DNA of 18,971 nucleotides, taken from positions 1-18,971 of the forward strand of contig JAJNBR010000063.1 in the NCBI GenBank assembly GCA_021156265.1. Reading direction: 5' to 3'. The translations under genes and the position numbers were made by a program. The stretch is from Flavipsychrobacter sp. GTDB taxonomy: Bacteria; Bacteroidota; Bacteroidia; Chitinophagales; Chitinophagaceae. This document shows positions 1-8,415 of the stretch, one piece after another (positions within the stretch are counted from its first letter, which is position 1; each line of letters begins with the position of its first letter). A model generated the notes under the pieces. That model saw only the letters and a list, made by a program, of their open reading frames with translations, ran no database searches and was not told the DNA's origin.

Positions 1-2
1 AC

Positions 3-1595
3 GCTGAAGCAGATAGCGTAGCGTACGAATTGGTGACGCCGATGCACACTGCTTCAACCAATTGTACATGGGGCACCGGGTATTCGCTCACGAACGTACT
101 TGGTTCCACGGGCGTTTGTAGCGTGAATAATACTACCAAAACGCTTACCATGCAGGCCGCATCTATGGGTGTTTACGCGATTGCCATGAAAGTAAAGGAA
201 TATAGAAACAGTGTCTTGGTTGGATCGCACATCAAGGACTTTATTTACATGCCGCTGAATGGCACCACGAATATCACCGTCCCGACACCTCCGGGTAACA
301 TGACTGCCTATACCTGTCCCGGCCAGGCAAATAATATCACACTCAATTTTGCTGATGCCGGTAGCGACTCTGTGTTTGTAAATGCAGTGACCCCCACCAT
401 GGCCGGCTGGACTTTCACAAAGACTTACACCTCCGCTCCGGGCAACGGCTCGGTTAACCTTACCTGGACCACGCCCGCATCGCTCAATCCTGCGACGCTT
501 CCATACTTCTTTGTCAATATAAGTGCAACCGATAACGCCTGCCCTAAATCTGTGATGAATTATGTTTTTGTTGTACGCACACAACAATGCGCATCTGACA
601 GCGTGTGGCCCGGCGATGCAAACGGTGATTTCACCGTAAACATGTACGACCCGTTGCATATTGCCATCGCGAAGGGAAAAACCGGTGCCTCACGCGTTAG
701 TCCGACGACCAGCTGGGTAGCGCAACACTGCATGCCCTGGGCCAACAGCTTTATGACTAACAATGTAAACATGAAACACGCCGACTGCGATGGAAACGGA
801 GTAGTAAACAGCACCGACCTGGGTTCTGTAACCGCCAACTATGGCCTTACACACCCTAAAGGTGAATACCACAATAAAACCACCGGAGCTCCGCCATTAT
901 ATCTCGACCTTACAGGCATCACGCTGAAACCGGGCACTGCCGTTGCGATACCAATTAAGTTGGGCGATGCTACTACACCTATGCCCAATATCTATGGTAT
1001 TGCAACACGCATTACCGTCAATGGTATTACTATGAACTCGCCATCTGTCACTACCGCTACTACCTGGCTGGGCAACAGCAGCAATACTTTCAACTTCACC
1101 AAAACATTCCCTGCTAAGGTAGAGTGGGCACATGTGCGCAATGACCATACGGAGGTGAACGGTAATGGAACCATCGGTACACTCAACTTTACCGTACCTG
1201 CCAATGCGACTCCCGGTGCCACGGTTACTTTTACTTTCGGAAGCACCAGGATCATTGATAAAGATGGTATAGAGATAACAGCATTCGATGAACAGGATGC
1301 TACCACCACCATACCGGTACATGTAAACGACCTCGCGCAGGGCACTCAGTTTGCTACCATTATACCCAATCCATCGCATTCATCAGCAAGCCTGCAGCTA
1401 ACACTTGCAGAAGCCGCAGGTGTTGAGGTGAGGGTAGCAGATATAACAGGTAAACTGGTATGGAAAGTCAACGGCAACCATGAAGCCGGCGAGAGTGCCA
1501 TTCAACTGCCCGCAACCATCGCACCGGGCATGTACCTGGTGACAGTTGCCACAGATGACCAGCCCGCTACTCAACTGAAGTGGATCAAACAATAA
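3..1595 (+). CDS. Secreted protein with dockerin-like pair, cohesin-like domain and T9SS sorting tail (5' end outside window)
   Basis: This is the C-terminal 530 residues of a larger secreted protein. The frame stays open to the left edge, so the true start lies outside the window. The first part is Thr/Asn-rich beta-strand sequence of the PKD/Ig kind. Around nt 612-840 two calcium-loop motifs appear: the first has D-x-N-x-D-x-T-x-N-x-x-D spacing (GDANGDFTVNMYD) and the second D-x-D-x-N-x-x-x-N-x-x-D (DCDGNGVVNSTD), as in type I dockerins. At about nt 890-1320 lies a beta-rich segment with cohesin-like features (WLGN, then VEWAHVRNDH, then GNGTIGTLNF). From about nt 1347 to the end is a typical type A T9SS C-terminal domain (IIPNPS, VRVADITGK, APGMYLV, final WIKQ). 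It is probably exported by T9SS and anchored or released at the cell surface. The role of the missing N-terminal part is unknown. The dockerin and T9SS calls are firm by motif; the cohesin call is inference. Confidence 0.85.
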   Translation, partial: AEADSVAYELVTPMHTASTNCTWGTGYSLTNVLGSTGVCSVNNTTKTLTMQAASMGVYAIAMKVKEYRNSVLVGSHIKDFIYMPLNGTTNITVPTPPGNMTAYTCPGQANNITLNFADAGSDSVFVNAVTPTMAGWTFTKTYTSAPGNGSVNLTWTTPASLNPATLPYFFVNISATDNACPKSVMNYVFVVRTQQCASDSVWPGDANGDFTVNMYDPLHIAIAKGKTGASRVSPTTSWVAQHCMPWANSFMTNNVNMKHADCDGNGVVNSTDLGSVTANYGLTHPKGEYHNKTTGAPPLYLDLTGITLKPGTAVAIPIKLGDATTPMPNIYGIATRITVNGITMNSPSVTTATTWLGNSSNTFNFTKTFPAKVEWAHVRNDHTEVNGNGTIGTLNFTVPANATPGATVTFTFGSTRIIDKDGIEITAFDEQDATTTIPVHVNDLAQGTQFATIIPNPSHSSASLQLTLAEAAGVEVRVADITGKLVWKVNGNHEAGESAIQLPATIAPGMYLVTVATDDQPATQLKWIKQ

Positions 1596-1621
1596 CAAGG
1601 ATACCGATAACAGGTAAAAGT

Positions 1622-1654
1622 AAAAGCCACCCGTCGGGGTGGCTTTACTATTTT
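1622..1654. terminator. Bidirectional intrinsic terminator between convergent genes
   Basis: A perfect 7-bp stem, gccaccc/gggtggc, with a GTCG loop (1626-1643) is flanked by A-rich sequence on the left and T-rich sequence on the right. It can therefore serve the T9SS-protein gene ending at 1595 and the lipoprotein gene ending at 1671 on the other strand. Confidence 0.8.
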
Positions 1655-1670
1655 AAATACTATTTAACTG

Positions 1671-2402
1671 CTATGGTTTACGAACAAGCTGCGTTGTGCA
1701 CATTACCGTGTCGAAAGTGCTCATTACAGTATAGTTAACAGTGATGGTATCTTTCTTATAAGAACCATTACCGCTGATTTCGTAGAACATAATGTTCTGC
1801 TTAGGCATAGTTAGTGTTTTGCCGTTGCATTCCAGGTTAGCAGTAACTGATGATGAAGAACCACCACCACCAAAGAAGCCACTCAATATAACCCTGTTTT
1901 GTTTGTTAAATACAGGCGAGACCATAACAGGATATTCAGTACCGGTAGTGGTATCACATTTGTCGATTGCTGTGTATTCACCCATTACCTTCGAAGCGCA
2001 CTCAGTGATCGGCACTATATGAAGGTTTACATCGTACGTCCTCGAACCAGTAGCGCTGGTAGCAACGATCTTGATGGGATATGAGCCCGGAACCGCAGCA
2101 TCAGAAGCCTTGAATGTGATCTCGGAGTGGTAATTAGGCGTTCCGCTCTCGGGTGTTATCTTGGTTGTGACTGTTGATGGCAGTCCGGTAACCGAAAGAG
2201 TTACGTTTTCCTGGGCGCGGCCTGGTTGCTGGTCTACCATGATGTTGACTGTTACCATGCTGTCGCGTTCAACAGTTACGTCGGTAACACCGTTCAGGAC
2301 ATAGGCTGAGGGTAAAGTTACAGATGCGTCGTTCGTATTCTTCCTTTCGCATGCTGCCAGTGAGGCGCACGCAAGTGCAATTAGAAGATAGGCTTTTCTC
2401 AT
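1671..2402 (-). CDS. Lipoprotein with Ig-like domain (function unknown)
   Basis: A 243-residue protein with a short signal peptide and a clear lipobox (LAAC; Cys18 is the predicted lipidated residue). It should therefore be a Sec-exported lipoprotein. Residues about 30-130 are beta-rich and Ig/BACON-like (VTVERDSMVTVNIMV, LSVTGLPSTV, then a GSYPIKIVATSATGS strand pair). The C-terminal third carries three more cysteines (CASKVMGEYTAIDKC, LEC) and a low-complexity GGGGSSSS stretch encoded by CCACCACCACC-type repeats on the plus strand. I recognise no enzyme motif. The gene stands alone, converging on the T9SS-protein gene, with a possible promoter just upstream of its start (2425-2455). Confidence 0.8.
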   Translation of the reverse strand: MRKAYLLIALACASLAACERKNTNDASVTLPSAYVLNGVTDVTVERDSMVTVNIMVDQQPGRAQENVTLSVTGLPSTVTTKITPESGTPNYHSEITFKASDAAVPGSYPIKIVATSATGSRTYDVNLHIVPITECASKVMGEYTAIDKCDTTTGTEYPVMVSPVFNKQNRVILSGFFGGGGSSSSVTANLECNGKTLTMPKQNIMFYEISGNGSYKKDTITVNYTVMSTFDTVMCTTQLVRKP

Positions 2403-2424
2403 ATGGGATAATTTGTTATGGAGG

Positions 2425-2455
2425 CGAATCTACTACGTTATAATTTCATATGCAA
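2425..2455 (-). promoter_or_regulatory. Possible Bacteroidota-type promoter of the lipoprotein gene
   Basis: Read on the minus strand there is a TTG (2455-2453), a 20-base spacer and TAGATTCG (2432-2425), one mismatch from TAnnTTTG. The start codon follows about 22 bases downstream. The match is imperfect. Confidence 0.35.
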
Positions 2456-2457
2456 GC

Positions 2458-3669
2458 TTAGAACAATCTAAGTTGTACACCCTTTGGTTTTTCTTTGGGT
2501 GGTTTCGCTTTGCCGGAGACGGTCCGGCCGCCATACTTCCACGATTCGGCGCGTTCATGCTCTATTAACTGGTCGAAATTATTATTGGGTTGAAAATCCT
2601 GTTCCAGTCTTTGTGCAGCTTTATGAAGGTTTTTTATCGCCTCGCTTTTGTCTGCATTACCCAGTTTCGCCCTGTTCACAGCATGCTCAAGGGTTTGTAT
2701 GGTCTCGTCATAGACTTTGGTAGGCACCGGGAACGGATGACCATCTTTTCCGCCATGCGCAAAAGAGAACCGGGCCGGGTCTTTGAAACGGGAGGGAGTA
2801 CCATGTATCACCTCGCTCACCAGCACCAGCGATTGCAGGGTTCGCGGACCGAGGCCTTCCAGCAACAGCAACGATTCCATATCGAGCAACTCTTTTTCAT
2901 GCGCTACTGCCAGTACAGTGCCCAGGCGCTTGAGGTCTATATCTTCTGCCCGCACATCGTGGTGGCCGGGCATCACCAGTTTTTGTATCTCCGGCAGCAG
3001 GTGCGCAGGATCTTCCCCTGTCAATTGCAGCACACCGTTGCGTGTAGTATCTGCCTGCTTATCGGTAATGTTCAGTATAAGCCCCTGGTTGGGACCATAG
3101 ATAAAGCTATGCGGCTCCTCAACAAATGATTGTATGGTGGGGGAGTGCCAATGGTACCTGCGCGCTGTGCCGGTTGCATCGTTCATGCCTTGCTGTACTA
3201 CTGCCCATTCTCCTTCATCGCTCAATATAAAAGAGTGCAGGTAAAGCTGGAAGCCGTCCTGTATGGCGGTATTGTCCACTTTTGCCGACAGTTTACTGCT
3301 ACGTACCAGCAGGTCCCCGTTGAGGCCGGTGGCCTCGGCTATCTTCATCAGTTCCGCAGGAGTTTCTCTCGAGTATCGTCCCTTGCCACCACAGATATAG
3401 ATACCTAATTCTTTTGAACGCTTATTCACTGAACGCTTCAAAGCGCCCATCACTGAAGTAGTAATTCCCGACGAATGCCAGTCCATACCCAGTACGCATC
3501 CCAGCGACTGGAACCAAAAAGGGTCACTTAGTCGTTGCAGCAGCGCGCTTTTGCCATAATCCGTGATGACGGCCTCAACAATAGCCACGCCCAGCGCACT
3601 CATGCGGTTATATAGCCAGGGTGGCACCTGGCCATAATGCAGCGGGAGATCGGCGTACGAGCGTGACAT
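2458..3669 (-). CDS. DUF763 family protein with C-terminal clamp-binding-like motif
   Basis: A 403-residue soluble protein that I recognise as DUF763. Its N-terminal block (RSYADLPLHYGQVPPWLYNR, then IVEAVITDYG, then SLGCVLGMDWHSSGITT) is the family signature, and residues 140-200 hold a second conserved block (HSFILSDEGEWAVVQQGM, ARRYHWHSP). Residues about 267-288 (LLLLEGLGPRTLQSLVLVSE) read like a helix-hairpin-helix with the GLGP turn, which suggests DNA binding. After a Lys/Pro-rich linker (388-397) the protein ends exactly in QLRLF (399-403), which fits the bacterial sliding-clamp binding pentapeptide QL[SD]LF except for Arg at position 3. The biochemical function of DUF763 is not established as far as I know, and a DNA repair or processing role is inference. 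It is the last gene of a minus-strand run, downstream of csp and separated from it by that gene's terminator. Confidence 0.9.
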   Translation of the reverse strand: MSRSYADLPLHYGQVPPWLYNRMSALGVAIVEAVITDYGKSALLQRLSDPFWFQSLGCVLGMDWHSSGITTSVMGALKRSVNKRSKELGIYICGGKGRYSRETPAELMKIAEATGLNGDLLVRSSKLSAKVDNTAIQDGFQLYLHSFILSDEGEWAVVQQGMNDATGTARRYHWHSPTIQSFVEEPHSFIYGPNQGLILNITDKQADTTRNGVLQLTGEDPAHLLPEIQKLVMPGHHDVRAEDIDLKRLGTVLAVAHEKELLDMESLLLLEGLGPRTLQSLVLVSEVIHGTPSRFKDPARFSFAHGGKDGHPFPVPTKVYDETIQTLEHAVNRAKLGNADKSEAIKNLHKAAQRLEQDFQPNNNFDQLIEHERAESWKYGGRTVSGKAKPPKEKPKGVQLRLF

Positions 3670-3710
3670 AAACAGTCTGTAAATTTACGAAAAAGGGGAG
3701 GGCTATAAAC

Positions 3711-3738
3711 AAAAAAACATGCTCCGGGGAGCATGTTT
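3711..3738 (-). terminator. Terminator of the cold-shock gene
   Basis: The stem aaacatgctc/gagcatgttt has a CGGG loop (3715-3738). On the minus strand it runs into seven consecutive T (complement of 3711-3717). It lies 28 bases beyond the csp stop codon. Confidence 0.85.
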
Positions 3739-3765
3739 CGCTGATATTAAAGTATATGAAAAAGA

Positions 3766-3957
3766 TTACAGAACCTGTACGTTAACAGCGTTCAAACCTT
3801 TTTTACCATTTTGCACTTCATATCTTACTTTGTCATTTTCACGAACCTCATCGATAAGGCCTGAAACGTGAACAAAGATGTCAGCTGACCCGTCAGCTGG
3901 CTTAATGAAACCAAAACCTTTAGTTTCATTGAAGAATTTTACTGTACCTTCTTGCAT
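3766..3957 (-). CDS. Cold-shock domain protein (CspA family)
   Basis: A 63-residue single cold-shock domain, the usual length for bacterial Csp proteins. Both RNA-binding motifs are intact: RNP1 is KGFGFIK (residues 13-19) and RNP2 is DIFVHVS. The N-terminal GTVKFFNETKGFGFI and the central DKVRYEVQNGKKGLNAVNV are canonical. It should bind single-stranded RNA/DNA as a cytoplasmic RNA chaperone and transcription antiterminator. The leader is extremely A/T-rich with no Shine-Dalgarno sequence, as is normal in this phylum. A near -7 box (TACCTTCG, complement of 3989-3996) could start transcription about 24 bases upstream of ATG. It has its own terminator, so it is probably monocistronic. Which csp paralogue this is cannot be told. 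Confidence 0.95.
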   Translation of the reverse strand: MQEGTVKFFNETKGFGFIKPADGSADIFVHVSGLIDEVRENDKVRYEVQNGKKGLNAVNVQVL

Positions 3958-4053
3958 TGTAAAAAATAAAAAAAATTAAATAATGCACCGAAGGTAAGAG
4001 TATTTATTTGATAAACCTGAAGATTACTATGAATTCTATGTTAACGTCAAAAA

Positions 4054-5019
4054 TCAGTCAATACCTGTCATTTTGTTCAGCTCCGGGTCCCAGACTTTTA
4101 GCCTGAAACAAGCGGCTATTTCCCGTGGAGCCAGCGATGTGGTTTTGGCTTTTTGAAGCTCTGGTATTGCCTTGTAGACCTCCGGGAGGCGGTAAAAAGG
4201 TATGCGGGAATTAAGGTGATGTATATGATGATACCCAATATTTGCGGTCATAAACCGCATGAACGGATGCATCAGCATATGGCTCGATGACTCCAGTGCA
4301 GCTACCTCGTATTTCCAGTCTTCTTTACAGCTGAAAGTGGTAGAGGGGAAATTATGCTGTGCGTAAAACAGGTAGGCGCCTATAGCCGAAGAAATGAAGA
4401 AGGGAATAAAGACCGTGAACAAGACGCCCTGCCATCCTGCGAAATTGTACAATGCATAAATGATAACACCATGAACGATCAGTGCCACCAAAGAATCCCA
4501 GTGTTTTTTGGGCGAACTGGTGAAAGAGCTGATACACATGCCATAGATGAACATGGTAAAATACCCGAACAAAATGGTGAGTGGGTGGCGTACGAACAAA
4601 TATAGCCGCTGCTCGCTTTTGCTCATCGATTCGAATTTACTCTTTGTGGCAATGGGGTAAGACCCTATGCTGGCACTGAACAGTTTCGAATTATGATTGT
4701 GGTGATAATCGTGCGAACGTTTCCAGATGCTGGTGGGGGCTAATATATACACTCCGAATATGCTCATGATAACATCCGCTATCACCGACATGTATAATAT
4801 TGAATGGTGCTGGTGATCGTGGTAGATAACGAACATGCGCAACATAAGTAAACTCATCAGCACGCTGCTGACCAGTTTCAGCGCCGGGTGGGGCAGGAAC
4901 AGGGTGCCGGCTACCGTGACCAGCAACATCGCCAGCGTAGATAGCAAGTACAGCCAGCTTTTGCTGCGTATCTCCTTTGCAAAAGGTTTCGTGGCCAGTA
5001 TTAGTTCTCTTCCGGTCAT
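4054..5019 (-). CDS. Membrane fatty acid desaturase
   Basis: A 321-residue integral membrane di-iron desaturase. All three histidine boxes are present: HDHQHH (about residues 67-72), HDYHHNH (103-109) and HHIHH followed by LNSRIP (264-268), plus an extra QHN before the third box. At least four hydrophobic segments flank them (SWLYLLSTLAMLLVTVAGTLF, LYMSVIADVIMSIFGVYI, LFGYFTMFIYGMCI, VLFTVFIPFFISSAIGAYLF). It should introduce a double bond into membrane acyl chains, but substrate and position cannot be read from the sequence. I chose the ATG at 5019 because it overlaps the stop of the upstream acyltransferase as ATGA. A longer reading from 5088 would only add residues overlapping that gene. 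The pairing suggests co-transcription and a shared role in membrane lipid composition. Confidence 0.9.
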   Translation of the reverse strand: MTGRELILATKPFAKEIRSKSWLYLLSTLAMLLVTVAGTLFLPHPALKLVSSVLMSLLMLRMFVIYHDHQHHSILYMSVIADVIMSIFGVYILAPTSIWKRSHDYHHNHNSKLFSASIGSYPIATKSKFESMSKSEQRLYLFVRHPLTILFGYFTMFIYGMCISSFTSSPKKHWDSLVALIVHGVIIYALYNFAGWQGVLFTVFIPFFISSAIGAYLFYAQHNFPSTTFSCKEDWKYEVAALESSSHMLMHPFMRFMTANIGYHHIHHLNSRIPFYRLPEVYKAIPELQKAKTTSLAPREIAACFRLKVWDPELNKMTGID

Positions 5020-5918
5020 GCAGTCACTTGTTCTTTTACTGTTGATACGGGACGTGTATGTTTCCACCGCCTGTGCGACCATAACCATATCTCAGGTTGT
5101 TCCTTAATATCCTGTTCGAGTTTCTTAGTGTGCATTTCCGATAGCTCACCGTCGGTTGTGCTCTTTGGATTATCATGCAGCACTTCTGCAAATATCTCGT
5201 AGTAACCTCTTTTTATGCGCTTTACTTTCGCATACACTACTACATAGTTGATCTTGCGTGCTATCAGTTCCGTGCCTTTAAATACCGGTGTATCCTGGTT
5301 CAGGAACTCTGTCCAGTAAGCATTCTCCGGTCCGGGTGTTTGGTCGGCGATAAATGCTGTTGCATTCAGTTCGGCACGGTTCTCCAGCATTTCCCTGAAC
5401 GTATCCTTCATGGCTATCAGCTTCGTGCCGAAACGGGTGCGCATTTTATACACCAGCCAGTCGAAATATTTATTGCGGATGGGGTGGTAGATCACGTACA
5501 GCTGGTGTTTGCACTGCATGCTGAAGGTATTGCCTGCCCATTCCCAGTTTCCGAAATGGCCCATCACCAATACCACGCTCTTGTTCTCGGCTGCAAGGTC
5601 ATTGAATACTTTTAACGCCTGCGGACTGAAATAACAATGTTTCAGCATAGTTTTCTTGTCCACCGTCAGTGTTTTGAAGGTCTCCAGGAACAGGTCACAG
5701 AGGTATTTATAATAGTCGCTGGCTATTTGCTCTATCTCCTTTTCAGTCTTTTCAGGGAATGATTTACGCAGGTTGGTCAGCACTACCTCTTTCCGGTAGC
5801 CCAGCAGCTTGTACAACACGACATACATGAAATCCGACACCGCATACAGCGCCCCGAAAGGCAGCAGCGATACCAGGTAAATAAATGGCAAAACAAGATA
5901 ATATACTATGGCTTGCAC
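5016..5918 (-). CDS. Lysophospholipid/lipid A acyltransferase (LpxL/HtrB-like)
   Basis: A 300-residue member of the lauroyl/myristoyl acyltransferase family (Lip_A_acyltrans). It has an N-terminal hydrophobic anchor (residues about 3-37), then the catalytic HX4E motif as HFGNWE (H121, E126) preceded by a VVLVMG strand. The later family blocks IADQTPGPENAYW and FKGTELIARK follow, and the end WLWSHRRWK is typical. It should transfer an acyl chain from acyl-ACP to lipid A or another membrane lipid at the inner membrane. Exact acceptor specificity is not visible. The start codon is GTG at 5918, with no better ATG nearby, and a perfect TAACTTTG -7 box lies about 19 bases upstream. It overlaps the desaturase by four bases and so probably forms a two-gene operon. 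Confidence 0.9.
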   Translation of the reverse strand: MQAIVYYLVLPFIYLVSLLPFGALYAVSDFMYVVLYKLLGYRKEVVLTNLRKSFPEKTEKEIEQIASDYYKYLCDLFLETFKTLTVDKKTMLKHCYFSPQALKVFNDLAAENKSVVLVMGHFGNWEWAGNTFSMQCKHQLYVIYHPIRNKYFDWLVYKMRTRFGTKLIAMKDTFREMLENRAELNATAFIADQTPGPENAYWTEFLNQDTPVFKGTELIARKINYVVVYAKVKRIKRGYYEIFAEVLHDNPKSTTDGELSEMHTKKLEQDIKEQPEIWLWSHRRWKHTRPVSTVKEQVTA

Positions 5919-5936
5919 GCTGAAGTTTTAAACCTG

Positions 5937-5944
5937 CAAAGTTA
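5937..5944 (-). promoter_or_regulatory. -7 box TAACTTTG for the acyltransferase-desaturase operon
   Basis: The complement of 5937-5944 is TAACTTTG, an exact match to the Bacteroidota TAnnTTTG element. It is placed so that transcription would start about a dozen bases before the GTG at 5918. I see no good TTG -33 element at the usual distance. Confidence 0.45.
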
Positions 5945-6049
5945 GCGTTTATATGCCATTTTTACTGCTTATCCGCTGTGTTGCAGGTTGTTATTTAACA
6001 GTTGCTGGTGTTTATTCCTTAACTTCACCGTCTAACACACAGTACAACT

Positions 6050-7282
<1,233 letters not shown>

Positions 7283-7293
7283 ATATTCAGACT

Positions 7294-7344
7294 CCCCTCC
7301 TTGATAAGGAGGGGCCGTTTCGCTAGCCAGCGAAACGGGGGTGG
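7294..7344. repeat. Double-palindrome REP-like element, probable bidirectional terminator
   Basis: Two perfect hairpins lie side by side. The first is cccctcctt-gat-aaggagggg (7294-7314, 9-bp stem). The second is ccgtttcgct-agcc-agcgaaacgg (7315-7338, 10-bp stem), followed by ggtggt. There is no long T-run. The composition and the abutting stems are unlike a simple terminator and resemble dispersed palindromic elements. It sits between convergent genes, so it may also stop transcription from both sides. Confidence 0.65.
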
Positions 7345-7386
7345 TAGAACACGCCACACGGGAAAGGCCGAATAGATTTCTGAAGC

Positions 7387-7794
7387 CTAATCCAATATCA
7401 TCCTCATCTTCTCAAACACGAAATCCGTTTGTAGCCCGCGCTGCTCTATGCAGTAGTGCAGATCTATTAATCTTGCACCATTATAGCTCGCGCCCTGTGC
7501 TTCTTTAAAGTGCTTCCAGCCCTCGCCATTCGTTATATCCATCAACATAATTGCACAGACGTCTTCACCCTTCACATACACAGTTGCATAGTCCTTACCA
7601 TCCTGCCGGTAATAATACGCCAGCCAGTACTTCAGGTTCTCTGCACCTTTCTCTTTGATAAGCCGTGCCAACTCTGATTTATACTCTATGGCATGGAATG
7701 GGTGCTGCGCGATAATGGGATTTGTGTTTTTGCACTCCGGGCGGTCGCAGGAGAGAAAAGAGAGCAAAAAAAGGAAGAGCAAAAGTCGCATCAT
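7387..7794 (-). CDS. Small lipoprotein of unknown function
   Basis: A 135-residue protein with a very hydrophobic signal (RLLLFLFLLSFLS) followed directly by Cys16, a plausible lipobox although with Phe at the -3 position. The mature part is mixed alpha/beta (YWLAYYYRQDGKDYATVYV, DVCAIMLMDITNGEGW, ARLIDLHYCIE) with three further cysteines. No domain or catalytic motif is recognised. It converges on the helicase gene across the double palindrome. The upstream region contains a 10-bp palindrome, acaacgttgt (7818-7827), of uncertain meaning. Confidence 0.75.
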   Translation of the reverse strand: MMRLLLFLFLLSFLSCDRPECKNTNPIIAQHPFHAIEYKSELARLIKEKGAENLKYWLAYYYRQDGKDYATVYVKGEDVCAIMLMDITNGEGWKHFKEAQGASYNGARLIDLHYCIEQRGLQTDFVFEKMRMILD

Positions 7795-7901
7795 GGATAA
7801 TCCTCGTTAAAAATAAGACAACGTTGTTTCGGCACTCAATATTACACTCATCTCATGGTCTAAATATTCTCTGCCCAAACCATTCAAACCATCCGATTTA
7901 T

Positions 7902-8324
7902 TTAAACTCTCCTCAACACTACATTCATCCAGATTTTCCAATTACCATTCTCATCGGCGGTCTCCCACAAAACGGTAAGTGTATTGCCATCGTCGCTTAC
8001 ATTAACTGTTGACCGTTCACCGGGGCGCTCAAACTTCCAGGTACTTTCTTCGTGTTGAATTACATACGCATCCGTATTACCCTGGTCATCATAAAAGCGA
8101 GAATGAAAAGCTTGTTTCTCCGCATCATATCCGAGTATCTCGATACCACTGCTTTTGTCTTCACCCATCACCGCATCCCACCTGTGTAGTAAAAACCAGG
8201 CACCCGGCAGCCATTCATAGCTATCGGTGGCCTCTACCATTATTCCTTCAGCAGTTTGTCCCGTGGTTTTCCAGTTGCCTGCAAATACCGAAAGCTGTTT
8301 ATGAGATGTATTGTCGAAACGCAT
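7902..8324 (-). CDS. DUF1579-like protein
   Basis: A 140-residue protein without a signal peptide that resembles the DUF1579 family. The N-terminal LSVFAGNWKTTGQT, the central WLPGAWFLLHRWDAVMG and IEILGYDAEKQAFHSRFYDDQGN, and the late GNTLTVLWE fit its lipocalin-like beta-barrel layout. The biochemical role of the family is not known, though the barrel may hold a small hydrophobic ligand. It is followed on the same strand, 107 bases on, by the small lipoprotein gene, and nothing shows they share a promoter. The family call rests on recall of the WKxxG and GYD patterns. Confidence 0.75.
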   Translation of the reverse strand: MRFDNTSHKQLSVFAGNWKTTGQTAEGIMVEATDSYEWLPGAWFLLHRWDAVMGEDKSSGIEILGYDAEKQAFHSRFYDDQGNTDAYVIQHEESTWKFERPGERSTVNVSDDGNTLTVLWETADENGNWKIWMNVVLRRV

Positions 8325-8371
8325 ATGAAAATGTCTTTCATTAAAGCTAGGAAATATTGCCTATCACTACT

Positions 8372-8393
8372 GGTCGAAGCATACACTTCGACC
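8372..8393. repeat. Perfect hairpin between two minus-strand genes
   Basis: ggtcgaag-cataca-cttcgacc forms an 8-bp stem with a 6-base loop, 22 bases beyond the acetyltransferase stop. A second small palindrome follows closely (aaagca-tc-tgcttt). There is no T-run on the minus strand, so this is either a Rho-type/mRNA-end stem-loop or a palindromic repeat. Confidence 0.55.
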
Positions 8394-8415
8394 TAAACCA
8401 GCAAAAGCATCTGCT

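Noticed and set aside
897..1379. Open frames antisense to the dockerin/T9SS gene
   Set aside because: Cys/Gly/Arg-rich shadow translations opposite a gene with clear motifs.
2590..3129. 179-codon plus-strand frame opposite DUF763
   Set aside because: No motifs or composition of a real protein; it lies wholly within the DUF763 gene.
4352..4605. Small frames inside the desaturase gene on both strands
   Set aside because: Shadows of the desaturase reading, with no independent promoter or motif.
7818..7827. Palindrome acaacgttgt upstream of the small lipoprotein
   Set aside because: Ten bases is too short, and no promoter element is aligned with it; not claimed as an operator.
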